Part shown: positions 43,815 to 53,298 of the stretch, one piece after another
How the letters are laid out: every line of letters begins with the position of its first letter
Position numbering within the stretch: position 1 is the stretch's first letter
Origin: Lachnospiraceae bacterium
Lineage (GTDB): Bacteria; Bacillota; Clostridia; Lachnospirales; Lachnospiraceae
Reading direction: 5' to 3'
Length of the DNA: 64,000 bases
NCBI GenBank assembly: GCA_017395635.1
Contig: JAFQOE010000001.1
Span: 1-64,000, forward strand
Translations under genes and position numbers: made by a program
Notes under the pieces: model-generated
What the model saw: the letters and a program-made list of their open reading frames with translations, nothing else
Told to the model about the DNA's origin: nothing
Databases searched by the model: none

Positions 43815-45680
43815 CTAGTCCTTTTTCAAATATTTCATTATCAACTCTTCTAATTCTTTGTACACAATCGGTTTTGATAAAAAGTCATCAAACCCCGCAC
43901 TTATATATTGTTTTTTTGCACCTACGATTGCATTGGCAGTTAGTGCAATAACCGGTGTGGCTTTACAAGGATAGTCATCCAATTGTTTCAATCGTTTCAA
44001 AGTCTCCATACCATCCAGTTCTGGCATCATATGATCCAAAAATACAATATCGTAGTAGGTGTTTTTCATTTTGTCTATACACTCGTATCCACTTTCTGCC
44101 TCTTCGATTTGCATCTGCGTTTTTTTCAACAGGCTAATGAATACTTTTCGATTCATTCGGTTATCATCCACCACCAACAACCTTACATTCGGTGCAGTAA
44201 ATCCACTCTCTGTCTTCTGTTGTTGTATATTCTTGTTGCTTTCCTTTTCTATGGTTGCAACAGAACAATTCTCAACAATCTGTTGTTGCAACTCAAAATA
44301 AAATTCTGAACCTTGTCCATATGTGCTTTCCACCTGAAGTTTGCTTCCCATCATATTCAGCAAACTCATGGTAATATTAAGCCCCAACCCGGTTCCTTCC
44401 ACGTATCGATTCGTTCCTTCTTCAATACGTTTGTATGCTTCAAACAGATTTTTGAGGTTTTCTTCTTTAATTCCAATACCCGTATCCTTAACAGAAAATC
44501 TTAAATGCGCTGTTTGTTCCTTTACTTCTCCAGAAATCGTAAGCTCTACCGTACCTTCGTGGGTATATTTGATAGCATTGGTAAGTAAGTTCGTAAGTAT
44601 CTGACGAATACGAACATCATCACCAATTAAAAAAGCCGGCAAACTCTTATCCATATTCACTTTAAATTCCAAACCTTCCGATTCTGCCTTGATAGAAATC
44701 ATGTTAACCAAATCTGTTATCAAGGAACTTATGTTATATTGCACTTCAATAATTTCCATCTTTCCGGATTCAATTTTGGACAAATCCAGAATTTCATTTA
44801 CCAAAGAAAGCAACAGCTCTCCTGCCCCTTTGATATCTTCTGCATATTCTATGATGTGCCCTTCTGCACTTTCTCGTAAAATCATCTCATCCATTCCAAG
44901 AATTGCATTAATAGGTGTTCTGATTTCGTGCGACATATGTGCAAGAAAGGTTCCCTTGGCATGATTCGCTATAACTGCTTCATTTCTTGCATCGTCCACC
45001 TTCTTTTTCTCATCCTGCAATAATTCGATCAACACATTATCCGGACTTTCTACCGTCAGATAAAAACCAATACACAATAATACAATACCTGCACTAGACA
45101 GCAAACACGCCGGATCAAAAAACTGATATATTCCCACACCCAGCTCACTCAAAAGCGCAATGGTTATGGCTTTTTTCTTCTTGCTATCCATGATTTTTCT
45201 GGACTTCATCAAATACACTGCCACCGAAACAACACAAGCAAGCACACTTAAATATATGATATTAACCGCAGGTCCGTAAGAGTACGCACCATCTGCCTCG
45301 CAATAATAATTGATTGGCAATACTAATACACCAACCATGGAAATTACAAACGGAATTATCATCCATTTATTCTTGCGAACCGTTTCACCGGATTCATTTT
45401 GAATCAGCGCAAGCATATACAAATACACTTCATAGAAAATAACCAAAAACAATATCAGGAAAACCTGATGCGCACCACGATTGAGCCACTCCGGCACCGT
45501 ATCCATATGTGTCAACGTATATATCGCACCCAATTCAGCAATTAAATGCGCTATGGCAGTTACTATAATACATGCAAATATCTTATGCATTGCTGTCTGT
45601 TTTCTCTGGACTGAAAAGAACAAAAAGGCAATTACACAAACGATAATAATACAACCTATTCCTAATCTATAAATCCCCAT
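43815..45680 (-). CDS. Hybrid sensor histidine kinase with receiver domain
   Basis: About 621 residues from the ATG at 45680, which follows GGGTGGA; the longer frame starts 28 codons earlier without a site. An N-terminal sensor of about seven helices (1-200) leads to a HisKA dimerisation domain (FLAHMSHEIRTPINAIL, phospho-His near 250), an HATPase domain (DVRIRQILTNLLTNAIKYT; GTGLGLNIT) and a C-terminal receiver (VVDDNRMNRKVF, FLDHMMPELDGMET with the phospho-Asp). No separate output domain is present, so the phosphate must pass to another protein. The signal is unknown. Confidence 0.9.
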   Translation of the reverse strand: MGIYRLGIGCIIIVCVIAFLFFSVQRKQTAMHKIFACIIVTAIAHLIAELGAIYTLTHMDTVPEWLNRGAHQVFLILFLVIFYEVYLYMLALIQNESGETVRKNKWMIIPFVISMVGVLVLPINYYCEADGAYSYGPAVNIIYLSVLACVVSVAVYLMKSRKIMDSKKKKAITIALLSELGVGIYQFFDPACLLSSAGIVLLCIGFYLTVESPDNVLIELLQDEKKKVDDARNEAVIANHAKGTFLAHMSHEIRTPINAILGMDEMILRESAEGHIIEYAEDIKGAGELLLSLVNEILDLSKIESGKMEIIEVQYNISSLITDLVNMISIKAESEGLEFKVNMDKSLPAFLIGDDVRIRQILTNLLTNAIKYTHEGTVELTISGEVKEQTAHLRFSVKDTGIGIKEENLKNLFEAYKRIEEGTNRYVEGTGLGLNITMSLLNMMGSKLQVESTYGQGSEFYFELQQQIVENCSVATIEKESNKNIQQQKTESGFTAPNVRLLVVDDNRMNRKVFISLLKKTQMQIEEAESGYECIDKMKNTYYDIVFLDHMMPELDGMETLKRLKQLDDYPCKATPVIALTANAIVGAKKQYISAGFDDFLSKPIVYKELEELIMKYLKKD

Positions 45681-45839
45681 ACAATCCACCCTTAATCTAT
45701 CTTGTGTAATCCGGTTTCGGCAACTGGCTTTACAATTCATGTGATTATTGAAAGCCTTATTCAATACACTTGGTTCTTAATAGTTATTAAATTATAGTAT
45801 AAAATATCTGCCTTGTGATTGCAAGCAAGGGTGTAATAA

Positions 45840-46400
45840 AAATGGTCATATCCATTTAAATTGTTCTCCACAAATTGGAACAAAGTTTATCTTAGGAGAA
45901 ACTATTGATGATAAGACCTGTATCTTAGATCTCCACCTTCGATTAAACAACAACGAACTAATCAATATCGAAATGCAGGTAGAAGACTTAGGAAACTGGC
46001 CAGAACGTTCCATTACCTATCTCGGACGTTCCTTTGACCAAGCAAAATCCGGTGGTAATTATTCCGACATTCACACTACCATACATATCGGAATCTTAGA
46101 TTTCAACCTCTCCCATCTAACACCAGAATTTTACTCCGAATTTAAGCTAATGAACGTGAAAAATCATGAAATATATAGTGACAAATTTGCACTTCGCGTG
46201 TTACACTTAAAGTCACTAGAAGATGAGTCAATTGAAAAGGAACCTGCTAACCTTTATTATTGGGCTAAGCTTTTCAAAGCCACCACTTGGGAGGAATTAA
46301 AATTCAACGTCTGACTGCAGAAAACCAGACAGACTTAATTGCTAAGATTACTTCTGATTCACAATATCGCGCAGAACTTTATAAAAAGTACGAATTATAA
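45840..46400 (+). pseudogene. Fragment of a Rpn/PD-(D/E)XK family nuclease
   Basis: Open sequence without a start (GHIHLNCSPQIGTKFILGET) leads to ILDLHLRLNNNELINIEMQV, where the Asp and Glu-x-Gln are the PD-(D/E)XK catalytic pattern of the Rpn/transposase-like nucleases. It continues through NWPERSITYLGRSFDQAKSG to a stop at 46312-46314. A second frame carries on with TAENQTDLIAKITSDSQYRA to 46398-46400. The N-terminal part is missing and the 3' end is frameshifted. It is a remnant of a mobile gene family. Confidence 0.8.
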
Positions 46401-46427
46401 TCCACTCTCATATTAAAATCTAATATC

Positions 46428-46472
46428 AAAAGGCATTTCATAGTACAAAACATACTATAAAATGCCTTTTTT
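46428..46472. terminator. Intrinsic terminator after the Rpn fragment
   Basis: AAAAGGCATTT pairs with AAATGCCTTTT, with an inner AGTA/TACT, followed by TT on the plus strand. It survives downstream of the pseudogene. Confidence 0.8.
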
Positions 46473-46562
46473 GCTAAATCAACATATTACACATCTGTTC
46501 ATAAGAACACCGAATTTATATGCATAGCAAAAGTGACCATCCATATACTTTTGCTTGTTGGA

Positions 46563-46571
46563 TGATATAAT
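46563..46571 (+). promoter_or_regulatory. Extended -10 promoter of the PHP gene
   Basis: TGATATAAT, an extended -10 with perfect TATAAT (46566-46571), about 45 bp before the ATG. No clear -35 box is present. Confidence 0.55.
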
Positions 46572-46615
46572 CCCAAAGAATTCATAAATATTATCTTTAT
46601 AAAAGGAGATTTCAA

Positions 46616-47470
46616 ATGAATTATATTGATTTACATGTTCACTCTTCTGCCTCAGATGGCTCATTTACACCAGAAGAGGTTGTGGAATTAGCCAAAAATG
46701 CAGGTCTTTCCACCTTTGCATTAACCGACCACGACACAGTTGACGGCATTGACGAAGCTTTGAGTCACGCAGATAGAATTGGTGGAATTAAAGTAATACC
46801 AGGAACAGAATTATCCTGCTACTATGGCAACCGTGAAATACACATTGTCGGACTTTTTATAAACCACAAAGACGAAGTCTTTTTATCAGAGTTACAGAAA
46901 TTAAAGGATGCGCGCGAAGCACGAAATGAGCGCATGGTGCAGAATTTTGTAGATGCCGGAATCGAGCTTACAATCAAAGAATTAAAACACGGTAATCCCA
47001 ACAGCGTTATCACACGAGCACATTTTGCCAGAGTATTAACCGAAAAAGGTTATTGCAAGGACAAAACCGAAGCCTTTGACAAATATCTCGGCATCGGATG
47101 TCCATTTTATCTTCCGAAGCCAAAAGTGACACCGGAACATGTTCTAAAACTAATAACCGATGCTGGGGGAACCGCTATCCTTGCCCATCCATACTCCTAC
47201 AAATTATCCAAAACTGAAGTGGAAACCTTATTGGATTACTTAATTCCACTTGGACTTTCTGGCATGGAATGCTACTACTCAACTTATGATAACGGCCAGG
47301 TACAGGAACTTCGCAGTATGGCACTTTCCAAAAATCTGCTTGTTTCCGGCGGGTCAGATTTTCACGGAGTGGTGAAACCCGATATTGCTATTGGAACCGG
47401 AAGAGGTAATTTGAAAATACCAGAAAAACTGCTACTACAAATTCTAGAACACCGCCAAAACAACGAATAA
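46616..47470 (+). CDS. PHP domain phosphoesterase
   Basis: A 284-residue metal-dependent phosphoesterase of the PHP superfamily, close to the YciV/RNase AM and histidinol-phosphatase-like branch. Metal-binding motifs are visible: DLHVHSSASDG (about 5-15), ALTDHDTVDG (about 35-44), a Glu in PGTELSC, LAHPYSYK and SGGSDFHG near the end. AAAGGAG precedes the ATG. It is monocistronic. Substrate could be nucleotide 3',5'-bisphosphates or 5' ends of RNA; sequence alone cannot decide. Confidence 0.88.
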   Translation: MNYIDLHVHSSASDGSFTPEEVVELAKNAGLSTFALTDHDTVDGIDEALSHADRIGGIKVIPGTELSCYYGNREIHIVGLFINHKDEVFLSELQKLKDAREARNERMVQNFVDAGIELTIKELKHGNPNSVITRAHFARVLTEKGYCKDKTEAFDKYLGIGCPFYLPKPKVTPEHVLKLITDAGGTAILAHPYSYKLSKTEVETLLDYLIPLGLSGMECYYSTYDNGQVQELRSMALSKNLLVSGGSDFHGVVKPDIAIGTGRGNLKIPEKLLLQILEHRQNNE

Positions 47471-47500
47471 AACTTTCACCCACACTACATTGCATATAGC

Positions 47501-47651
47501 GAGGAATTTCCTATAAAGGAATAAAGAGTTTGCTTGCAAACTCTTCGCGCGCGAGCGGTGTCCAAAGGACATATTTCTTTTCCGCGAGCTGCGCATCCTT
47601 GCGGAGCATTTTTTATGATATAGGATGTTCCTCACAGAGGAATTTCCTATA
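47501..47651. repeat. Dispersed GC-rich repeat with flanking 15-bp direct repeats
   Basis: GAGGAATTTCCTATA occurs at 47501-47515 and again at 47637-47651. Between them lie TTTGCTTGCAAA, a GC-rich block TTCGCGCGCGAGCGGTGTCC, GGACAT after AAAG, CCGCGAGCTGCGCATCCTTG and a hairpin ending ATGATATAGGA/TCCTATATCAT. Its minus-strand translation (RMRSSRKRNMSFGHRSRAKS) is a peptide I recall as a frequent spurious annotation in Lachnospiraceae genomes, which fits a widespread non-coding repeat. Confidence 0.65.
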
Positions 47652-47656
47652 TCATA

Positions 47657-47698
47657 AAAAAGTACCGGATTGTGAAACATTTCACACCGGTACTTTTT
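47657..47698. terminator. Bidirectional terminator of yajC
   Basis: AAAAAGTACCGG pairs with CCGGTACTTTTT, inner TGTGAAA/TTTCACA also paired. U tracts lie on both sides. It ends the tgt-yajC transcript. Confidence 0.9.
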
Positions 47699-47726
47699 CT
47701 ATCACTCGACTATTCTAAAGCTTTAT

Positions 47727-48065
47727 TTACTTAGACTCTTCTGTCTCTTCGTCTCTTTCAACCTCAGCAATTGCATTCTTATGCATTGGAATACGACAGT
47801 TCTTATTGTTACCAAACTCAACGATAACAGTATCATCTACGACATCCAAAACAACACCGTAGAAACCACCTGTTGTCATAATGTTATCACCCGGCTTAAC
47901 AGAATCACGAAGGGCATCCATTTGCTTTTGCTGTTTCTTCTGAGGACGGATTAACAAGAAATACATAATCACTAACCAAACTGCCAACATAAGGATTGTC
48001 ATAATCATTGAACCACCTGTTCCACCTGTTTGTGCTGCACCTGACTCTAATAACATTGAATACAT
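47727..48065 (-). CDS. yajC: Preprotein translocase subunit YajC
   Basis: A 112-residue protein with a single helix (about 20-40) followed by the YajC signature FLLIRPQKKQQKQMDALRDS and TGGFYGVVLDVVDDTV. It is an accessory of the Sec holotranslocon. The AAAGGAG site precedes the ATG. It follows tgt, a common order in bacteria. The acidic C-terminal tail is typical. Confidence 0.95.
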   Translation of the reverse strand: MYSMLLESGAAQTGGTGGSMIMTILMLAVWLVIMYFLLIRPQKKQQKQMDALRDSVKPGDNIMTTGGFYGVVLDVVDDTVIVEFGNNKNCRIPMHKNAIAEVERDEETEESK

Positions 48066-48169
48066 AATATTTACTCCTTTTTCTATAAATATACTTGTCG
48101 CAACTGTTCTTCAACTCGACAGTCACATCTGTTTTGATAAATGCGAAATGTGTGCTACACGATTCGCAT

Positions 48170-49300
48170 TTACTCTCCCTGTTCAAAACCATCTAAACGC
48201 ATCTTCTTATATTCTTTATAGCGTTCTTCTTCAATGGCCTGACGAATCTCACTCATCATATTATTATAAAAATGCAAATTATGCAAGACGCAAAGACGCA
48301 TTCCAAGCATTTCTTTTGCCTTTAACAAATGGCGAATATATGCTCTGGAATAGTTGCGACATGCCGGACAATTACACTCTTCCGAAATCGGACGCGCATC
48401 CAACTCATACTTTGCATTAAATAAATTCAACTTCCCTCTATTGGTATAGACATGACCATGTCTGCCATTACGGCTTGGGTATACACAATCAAAGAAATCT
48501 ACTCCTCTGTCTACTGCTTCCAAAATGTTTGCCGGAGTTCCTACACCCATAAGATAAGTTGGTTTATTCTCCGGTAAATAAGGTGCTGTCGCCTCGATAA
48601 TTCGATACATATCCTCATGAGACTCGCCTACCGCCAAACCACCAATAGCATAGCCATCTAAATCCATTTCAGAAATCACTTTCGCATGCTCAATACGAAT
48701 ATCCTCGTGAATACCACCCTGATTAATACCGAACAGCAATTGGTTCTTGTTAATTGTATCTTCCAAACCATTCAGACGCTTCATCTCTGTCTGACATCTT
48801 GCAAGCCATCTGGTAGTACGTTCCACCGAATTCTTGATATATTCCTTGGTTGCCAAGCTTGGCGCACACTCATCAAATGCCATCGCTATCGTAGATGCAA
48901 GATTGGACTGAATTTGCATACTCTCTTCCGGACCCATGAAAATCTTGCGTCCGTCTACATGCGAGTTGAAATACACTCCCTCTTCTTTAATCTTGCGAAG
49001 ACCCGCAAGAGAAAACACCTGAAATCCGCCGGAATCTGTCAAAATCGGCTTATCCCAATTCATAAATTTGTGAAGACCGCCCATCTGTTTCACAATCTTA
49101 TCACCCGGTCTCACATGTAAATGATAGGTGTTAGACAACTCTACCTGCGTTCCTATCTCCTGCAAATCCGTAGTTGCCACAGCACCTTTAATCGCTGCTG
49201 CAGTTCCCACATTCATAAAAACCGGAGTCTGGATGGTTCCATGCACCGTTTCCATTGTGGCACGTTTTGCATTACCATCTTTTTTTATCACTTTATACAT
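48170..49300 (-). CDS. tgt: tRNA-guanine transglycosylase
   Basis: About 376 residues from the ATG at 49300 after GGAGGAATA. It exchanges guanine 34 of GUN-anticodon tRNAs for preQ1 on the path to queuosine. Motifs: DSGGFQVFSL with the catalytic-site Asp, GGIHEDIR, AIGGLAVGE, GVDFFDCVYPSRNGRHG (nucleophile Asp region) and the zinc set CNCPAC...H at the C-terminus. No queuosine biosynthesis genes or preQ1 riboswitch are in the window. It is cotranscribed with yajC. Confidence 0.97.
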   Translation of the reverse strand: MYKVIKKDGNAKRATMETVHGTIQTPVFMNVGTAAAIKGAVATTDLQEIGTQVELSNTYHLHVRPGDKIVKQMGGLHKFMNWDKPILTDSGGFQVFSLAGLRKIKEEGVYFNSHVDGRKIFMGPEESMQIQSNLASTIAMAFDECAPSLATKEYIKNSVERTTRWLARCQTEMKRLNGLEDTINKNQLLFGINQGGIHEDIRIEHAKVISEMDLDGYAIGGLAVGESHEDMYRIIEATAPYLPENKPTYLMGVGTPANILEAVDRGVDFFDCVYPSRNGRHGHVYTNRGKLNLFNAKYELDARPISEECNCPACRNYSRAYIRHLLKAKEMLGMRLCVLHNLHFYNNMMSEIRQAIEEERYKEYKKMRLDGFEQGE

Positions 49301-49446
49301 CGTTATTCCTCCAAAAAACAACCATTCAATGCCCCATTATACTTAGATTTCTGATGGTTGTAAACCATTTCTTGCCTAAACGTTCACTCTTCCTAAACAA
49401 TTGTGAAACTCTAGAAAACTGTTATGAGTTTCGCAACCTTCACTCT

Positions 49447-51267
49447 CTATTCCTGATGAAAGAAATCATATATCTCCTGTGCAACTTTCTCTGTGATACC
49501 GCTAACAGCTTGCAATTCTTCTATGGTCGCATTTTTAATCTTTTCAATGTCTTTAAAATGTTGTATCAACGCCTTCCTTCTGGCAGGTCCCACACCGTTA
49601 ATATCATCCAAAATACTCTTCACCTGTTCTTTGCCACGCAATAGCTTGTGATAGGTAATCGCAAAGCGGTGCGCTTCATCCTGAAGTCGCGTAATCATGC
49701 CAAAGACTTCACTGTTCTTCGGAAAGCTAATCTCTTCATTATTGTAGTAAAGTCCTCTGGTTCGGTGATTGTCATCCTTTACCATACCACACACCGGAAT
49801 GTGTAAATTCAGATTCTCCAACACTCGCAGGGCAACATTCACCTGACCTTTACCACCATCCATCATGATTACATCCGGAAATACATCAAAGCGTTCATCC
49901 GTAAATCTTCTCGTCAATACCTCTTCCATGCTCTTATAATCATCCGGTCCACTAACAGTTCGAAGCTTGAACTTGCGGTACGCGTTTTTCCTTGCACGCC
50001 CCTTTTCAAATACAACCATAGACGCTACAGACTGATATCCACTGGTGTTGGATATATCAAATGCTTCTAATCTGTCTGCTTTCGGCAAACCTAACATTGC
50101 GGCTAATTCATTAGCCGCCCCCACAGTTCTTGCTTCTTCTCTTTTCATCTTTTCTAAATCCCTTGAAAGAACTACAGAAGCATTCTCCCTTGCGAGATCA
50201 ATCATCTTAGATTTTTCACCTTTTTGAGGTGTGACGATATGCACTCTTCCACCACGTCGCTCTCCTAACCACTGTTCTAACAATTCTACGTCTTCCACCT
50301 CGAATTCCGTCAGCAACTCATTAGGAACGAATGGTGTCCCTGCGTAATACTGCTTAATAAATGCATCCATAATCTGGGAACCGGTATCCTTGCCAGTCTG
50401 CTCCATGTGAAAATGTTCCCTTCCAAGTAACTTACCATCCCTCACAAAGAACACAGAAACCACCGTTTCTTCCTCTTTACGTGCCATGGCAATCACATCC
50501 CGGTCAATACCACCGGTTTTCACCACACGTTGGGAACCGGTTACATGTTTCACACTCTCAATTAAATCTCTATATACAGCAGCTTCTTCAAATTCGTATT
50601 CAGCGGCTTTTTCTTTCATCTTCACTTCTAAGTCTTTGATTACTTTCTTGTAATCCCCATTCAAAAATGCCAGAAGCTGTTCAATTCGTTTACCATATTC
50701 TTCTTTGGAAATATACCCCTGACAAGGACCGGCACACTGTTTCATTTGATAGTATAGACAAGGACGTCCCACTCCAATCTCCTTCGGAAGTGCCTTATTA
50801 CAGGTTCGGATTCCATACAATTTCTGCACCAGCTCAATGGTATCTTTCACTGCTCCAGCACTGGTATAAGGGCCGAAATATTTTGCCCCATCCCGCTTCA
50901 TCTGTCTGGCAAACAAAACTCTTGGAAAATCCTCCTGTACCGTTACCTTCATAAATGGATAACTCTTATCATCCTTCAACATTGTATTGTACTTCGGATG
51001 ATGTTCTTTAATAAGATTATTCTCCAAAACAAGTGCTTCTAATTCGGAATCCGTCACAATATATTCAAAATAATGAATCAGGGAAATCATCTTATCAATC
51101 TTTGGTCCACGATTCACAACCTTACGAAAATAAGAGCTTACCCTGCGCTTTAAGTTAATGGCTTTTCCCACATAGATAATCTCGTCATTATCCGCATGCA
51201 TCAGATATACCCCTGGCTGTTCCGGCAACTTCTTCAATTCTTCTTTTAAATCGAATCCCTCTTTCAT
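49447..51267 (-). CDS. uvrC: UvrABC excinuclease subunit C
   Basis: About 606 residues from the ATG at 51267, preceded by AAAGAGGAAAG. It makes both incisions of nucleotide excision repair. Order: GIY-YIG nuclease domain (PGVYLMHADNDEIIYVGKAI, about 15-95), Cys-containing segment CLYYQMKQCAGPCQGY, UVR helix for UvrB contact (about 200-235), RNase-H-like 5' nuclease (about 365-540; MMDGGKGQVN) and tandem helix-hairpin-helix motifs at the end (INGVGPARRKALIQHF; VSGITEKVAQEI). Complete and typical. Confidence 0.97.
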   Translation of the reverse strand: MKEGFDLKEELKKLPEQPGVYLMHADNDEIIYVGKAINLKRRVSSYFRKVVNRGPKIDKMISLIHYFEYIVTDSELEALVLENNLIKEHHPKYNTMLKDDKSYPFMKVTVQEDFPRVLFARQMKRDGAKYFGPYTSAGAVKDTIELVQKLYGIRTCNKALPKEIGVGRPCLYYQMKQCAGPCQGYISKEEYGKRIEQLLAFLNGDYKKVIKDLEVKMKEKAAEYEFEEAAVYRDLIESVKHVTGSQRVVKTGGIDRDVIAMARKEEETVVSVFFVRDGKLLGREHFHMEQTGKDTGSQIMDAFIKQYYAGTPFVPNELLTEFEVEDVELLEQWLGERRGGRVHIVTPQKGEKSKMIDLARENASVVLSRDLEKMKREEARTVGAANELAAMLGLPKADRLEAFDISNTSGYQSVASMVVFEKGRARKNAYRKFKLRTVSGPDDYKSMEEVLTRRFTDERFDVFPDVIMMDGGKGQVNVALRVLENLNLHIPVCGMVKDDNHRTRGLYYNNEEISFPKNSEVFGMITRLQDEAHRFAITYHKLLRGKEQVKSILDDINGVGPARRKALIQHFKDIEKIKNATIEELQAVSGITEKVAQEIYDFFHQE

Positions 51268-51355
51268 ACTTTCCTCTTTATATTCTGTCCATAAACATTT
51301 CATTTACTGCAATTCTAAACTCCAATATCATATCATTTTCACAGAATTCCGTAAA

Positions 51356-51389
51356 GAAAAAGCAGCCAATCTTCCAAAGATTAACTGCT
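51356..51389 (-). terminator. Terminator of dapB
   Basis: AGCAG/CTGCT closes an inner ATCTT/AAGAT stem (51361-51389); read leftward it is followed by TTTTTC. It lies about 35 bp beyond the dapB stop. Confidence 0.75.
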
Positions 51390-51424
51390 GATTCTTCCCA
51401 TGATCTATTGCATTTTAGAAATCA

Positions 51425-52186
51425 CTATTTTGCCTCAATAACATCCGCCATATCGTACATTCCGGCTGGCTTACCTGCCAAGAACTTACCTGCTTCGATG
51501 GCACCCTTTGCAAATACAGACTTGGAATATGCTGTATGATTAAATGTAATCACTTCATCAGTTCCTGCAAAAATGACATCATGCACACCAACGATTGTTC
51601 CGCCACGCACTGCAGAAAGTCCGATTTCCTTATCCGGACGCTGAATCGATCTGTCGCTTCTATCGTATACGTACTCGTACTCATTATTCAATGCTTCATT
51701 TACCGAATCTGCCAAAGCAAGAGCAGTTCCACTTGGTGCATCCTTCTTTAATCTGTGATGCTGTTCTACCACTTCAATATCATATCCGGCAGGTCCAAAT
51801 ACCTTAGCCGCATCCTTTAACAGCTTCAATAATGTATTGATACCAAGAGACATATTAGCAGACTTCAAAATTGCTACTTCTTTACTTGTCTCCTTCACCT
51901 TATTAATCTGGTCTTCTGTTAAACCTGTTGTACACAGTACAATCGGAATCTGCTTATCCTTACCGTACTGTAACAAATTGTCTACTGCAACAGCCGCTGC
52001 AAAATCAACAATTACATCTGCTTCCACATCACAGTCAAAAATGTTTGTAAACACCGGATAACCATTATCCTTGTTATCTACAACATCAATTCCTGCAACA
52101 ATTTCAATCTCATTATCTTCTGCAACAAGCTTCGAAATCACTTGTCCCATATGGCCATTACAGCCATGCATAATCATTTTAACCAT
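51425..52186 (-). CDS. dapB: 4-hydroxy-tetrahydrodipicolinate reductase
   Basis: About 253 residues from the ATG at 52186 after AGAAAGGA. It reduces hydroxy-tetrahydrodipicolinate in lysine and diaminopimelate synthesis. Dinucleotide loop GCNGHMGQVI (about 6-15), VDFAAAVAV and the catalytic VVEQHHRLKKDAPSGTALAL are intact. It lies 33 bp after the AEC transporter gene in the same direction, downstream of dapA, so the three form a lysine-related neighbourhood. Confidence 0.97.
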   Translation of the reverse strand: MVKMIMHGCNGHMGQVISKLVAEDNEIEIVAGIDVVDNKDNGYPVFTNIFDCDVEADVIVDFAAAVAVDNLLQYGKDKQIPIVLCTTGLTEDQINKVKETSKEVAILKSANMSLGINTLLKLLKDAAKVFGPAGYDIEVVEQHHRLKKDAPSGTALALADSVNEALNNEYEYVYDRSDRSIQRPDKEIGLSAVRGGTIVGVHDVIFAGTDEVITFNHTAYSKSVFAKGAIEAGKFLAGKPAGMYDMADVIEAK

Positions 52187-52219
52187 ATCTTTAAAATCCT
52201 TTCTTAATGTATTCATCCT

Positions 52220-53149
52220 CTATGCTATCACAATTGCAATTATGCAGAATATTATCAAGCACAAGATTGTCAGTACAGAACATACGCCGGATGTTACCGC
52301 AAAATCCTCTTTATTCTTTCCTAATCCCGGAGTCAGAAAGCTAGGTGGCAGTGTACAAAAAAACAAAAGTGCCCATCTTGTTTCTGGCTCTACGGATGGC
52401 AATAAGAACATTGCCCCTTGCATAATCAGACAAAATACAGTAAATATTGCAACGTGTATTGCACTGATTTTGAAAATTGGTTTCAAATTATCACCATTCA
52501 CAGAGAAATTATACCCCACACTGAACAATATAGCAGCACTTACCGGTTGCGCAATAAAACCTGTTGTCTCCGTAAGAATATCGCCAACACCAAAACGATT
52601 CAATACTTCTATCACACCACATAAATTCAATACAAGACCTAAAATACTCATTATGAGAAGTGGTGACTGAAATACCTTCTTCGCAATGGATAAAATCGAT
52701 GGATTATCATCCACATTCGCCATTAAAATAGCAATAACCGGAATAGCCACCAGGGTTTGTGCCATATCCAATACACCCATCCGATAGGCTTGTTGCGTAC
52801 CAAACAAACTCATAAACAAAGGGATACCAAGCATACCGTTTTCCTGTGCCGAAAACAGCATTGGAAAGTTATGATAGCAAAAGGTTCTCTTTCTCGCTCT
52901 AAACGCCCATAAAGAGCTGCCTAATACGAGTGGAAACACCAAAGCCATTGAGGTTATCGCTTCTGCTCTCAAATCACTTGTCAGGCAAGAATTAAAAAGC
53001 ACACAGGGCAATCCAAATTTCATAGCATATTGCTGAAGTCCTTTGATTTCGTCTGTGGTAATGACCTGTTTGCGTCTAGCGAATACCCCTAATAAAATCG
53101 CAGTAAATATCGGAACAATACTTTCTAATACTGTAATTAATTTGTCCAC
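52220..53149 (-). CDS. AEC family transporter
   Basis: A 309-residue membrane protein with about ten helices in two halves, typical of the auxin-efflux-carrier family. The GTG start at 53149 follows GAAAGAGGGG. Helix-break motifs NSCLTS and the second-half GYNFSV fit the family. Bacterial AEC members export organic acids or amino acids; its position between dapA and dapB suggests lysine or a pathway intermediate, but that is inference from context. Confidence 0.85.
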   Translation of the reverse strand: MDKLITVLESIVPIFTAILLGVFARRKQVITTDEIKGLQQYAMKFGLPCVLFNSCLTSDLRAEAITSMALVFPLVLGSSLWAFRARKRTFCYHNFPMLFSAQENGMLGIPLFMSLFGTQQAYRMGVLDMAQTLVAIPVIAILMANVDDNPSILSIAKKVFQSPLLIMSILGLVLNLCGVIEVLNRFGVGDILTETTGFIAQPVSAAILFSVGYNFSVNGDNLKPIFKISAIHVAIFTVFCLIMQGAMFLLPSVEPETRWALLFFCTLPPSFLTPGLGKNKEDFAVTSGVCSVLTILCLIIFCIIAIVIA

Positions 53150-53208
53150 TAAAAATCCCCTCTTTCAAAACACCTGTCAAAGCAACATAGATATCTGACG
53201 ATTGGAAA

Positions 53209-53258
53209 AATAGGCTAACACAACTCTATTCATTACACATAGATTGTGTTAACCTATT
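53209..53258 (-). terminator. Terminator of dapA
   Basis: AATAGGTTAACACAA pairs with TTGTGTTAGCCTATT over 15 bp with one mismatch; leftward it is followed by TTTCC. It separates dapA from the AEC-dapB unit. Confidence 0.8.
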
Positions 53259-53298
53259 GAACTTAATATCAATTCTATACTTGAGAGTATTCGAAAAT

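Noticed and set aside
47444-47718. Two overlapping small protein genes on opposite strands
   Set aside because: Both frames consist of hairpin, repeat and terminator sequence and lack ribosome sites.
49301-49446. preQ1 riboswitch upstream of tgt
   Set aside because: The space contains no compact C-rich/A-rich preQ1 aptamer pattern, and the tgt ribosome site follows directly.
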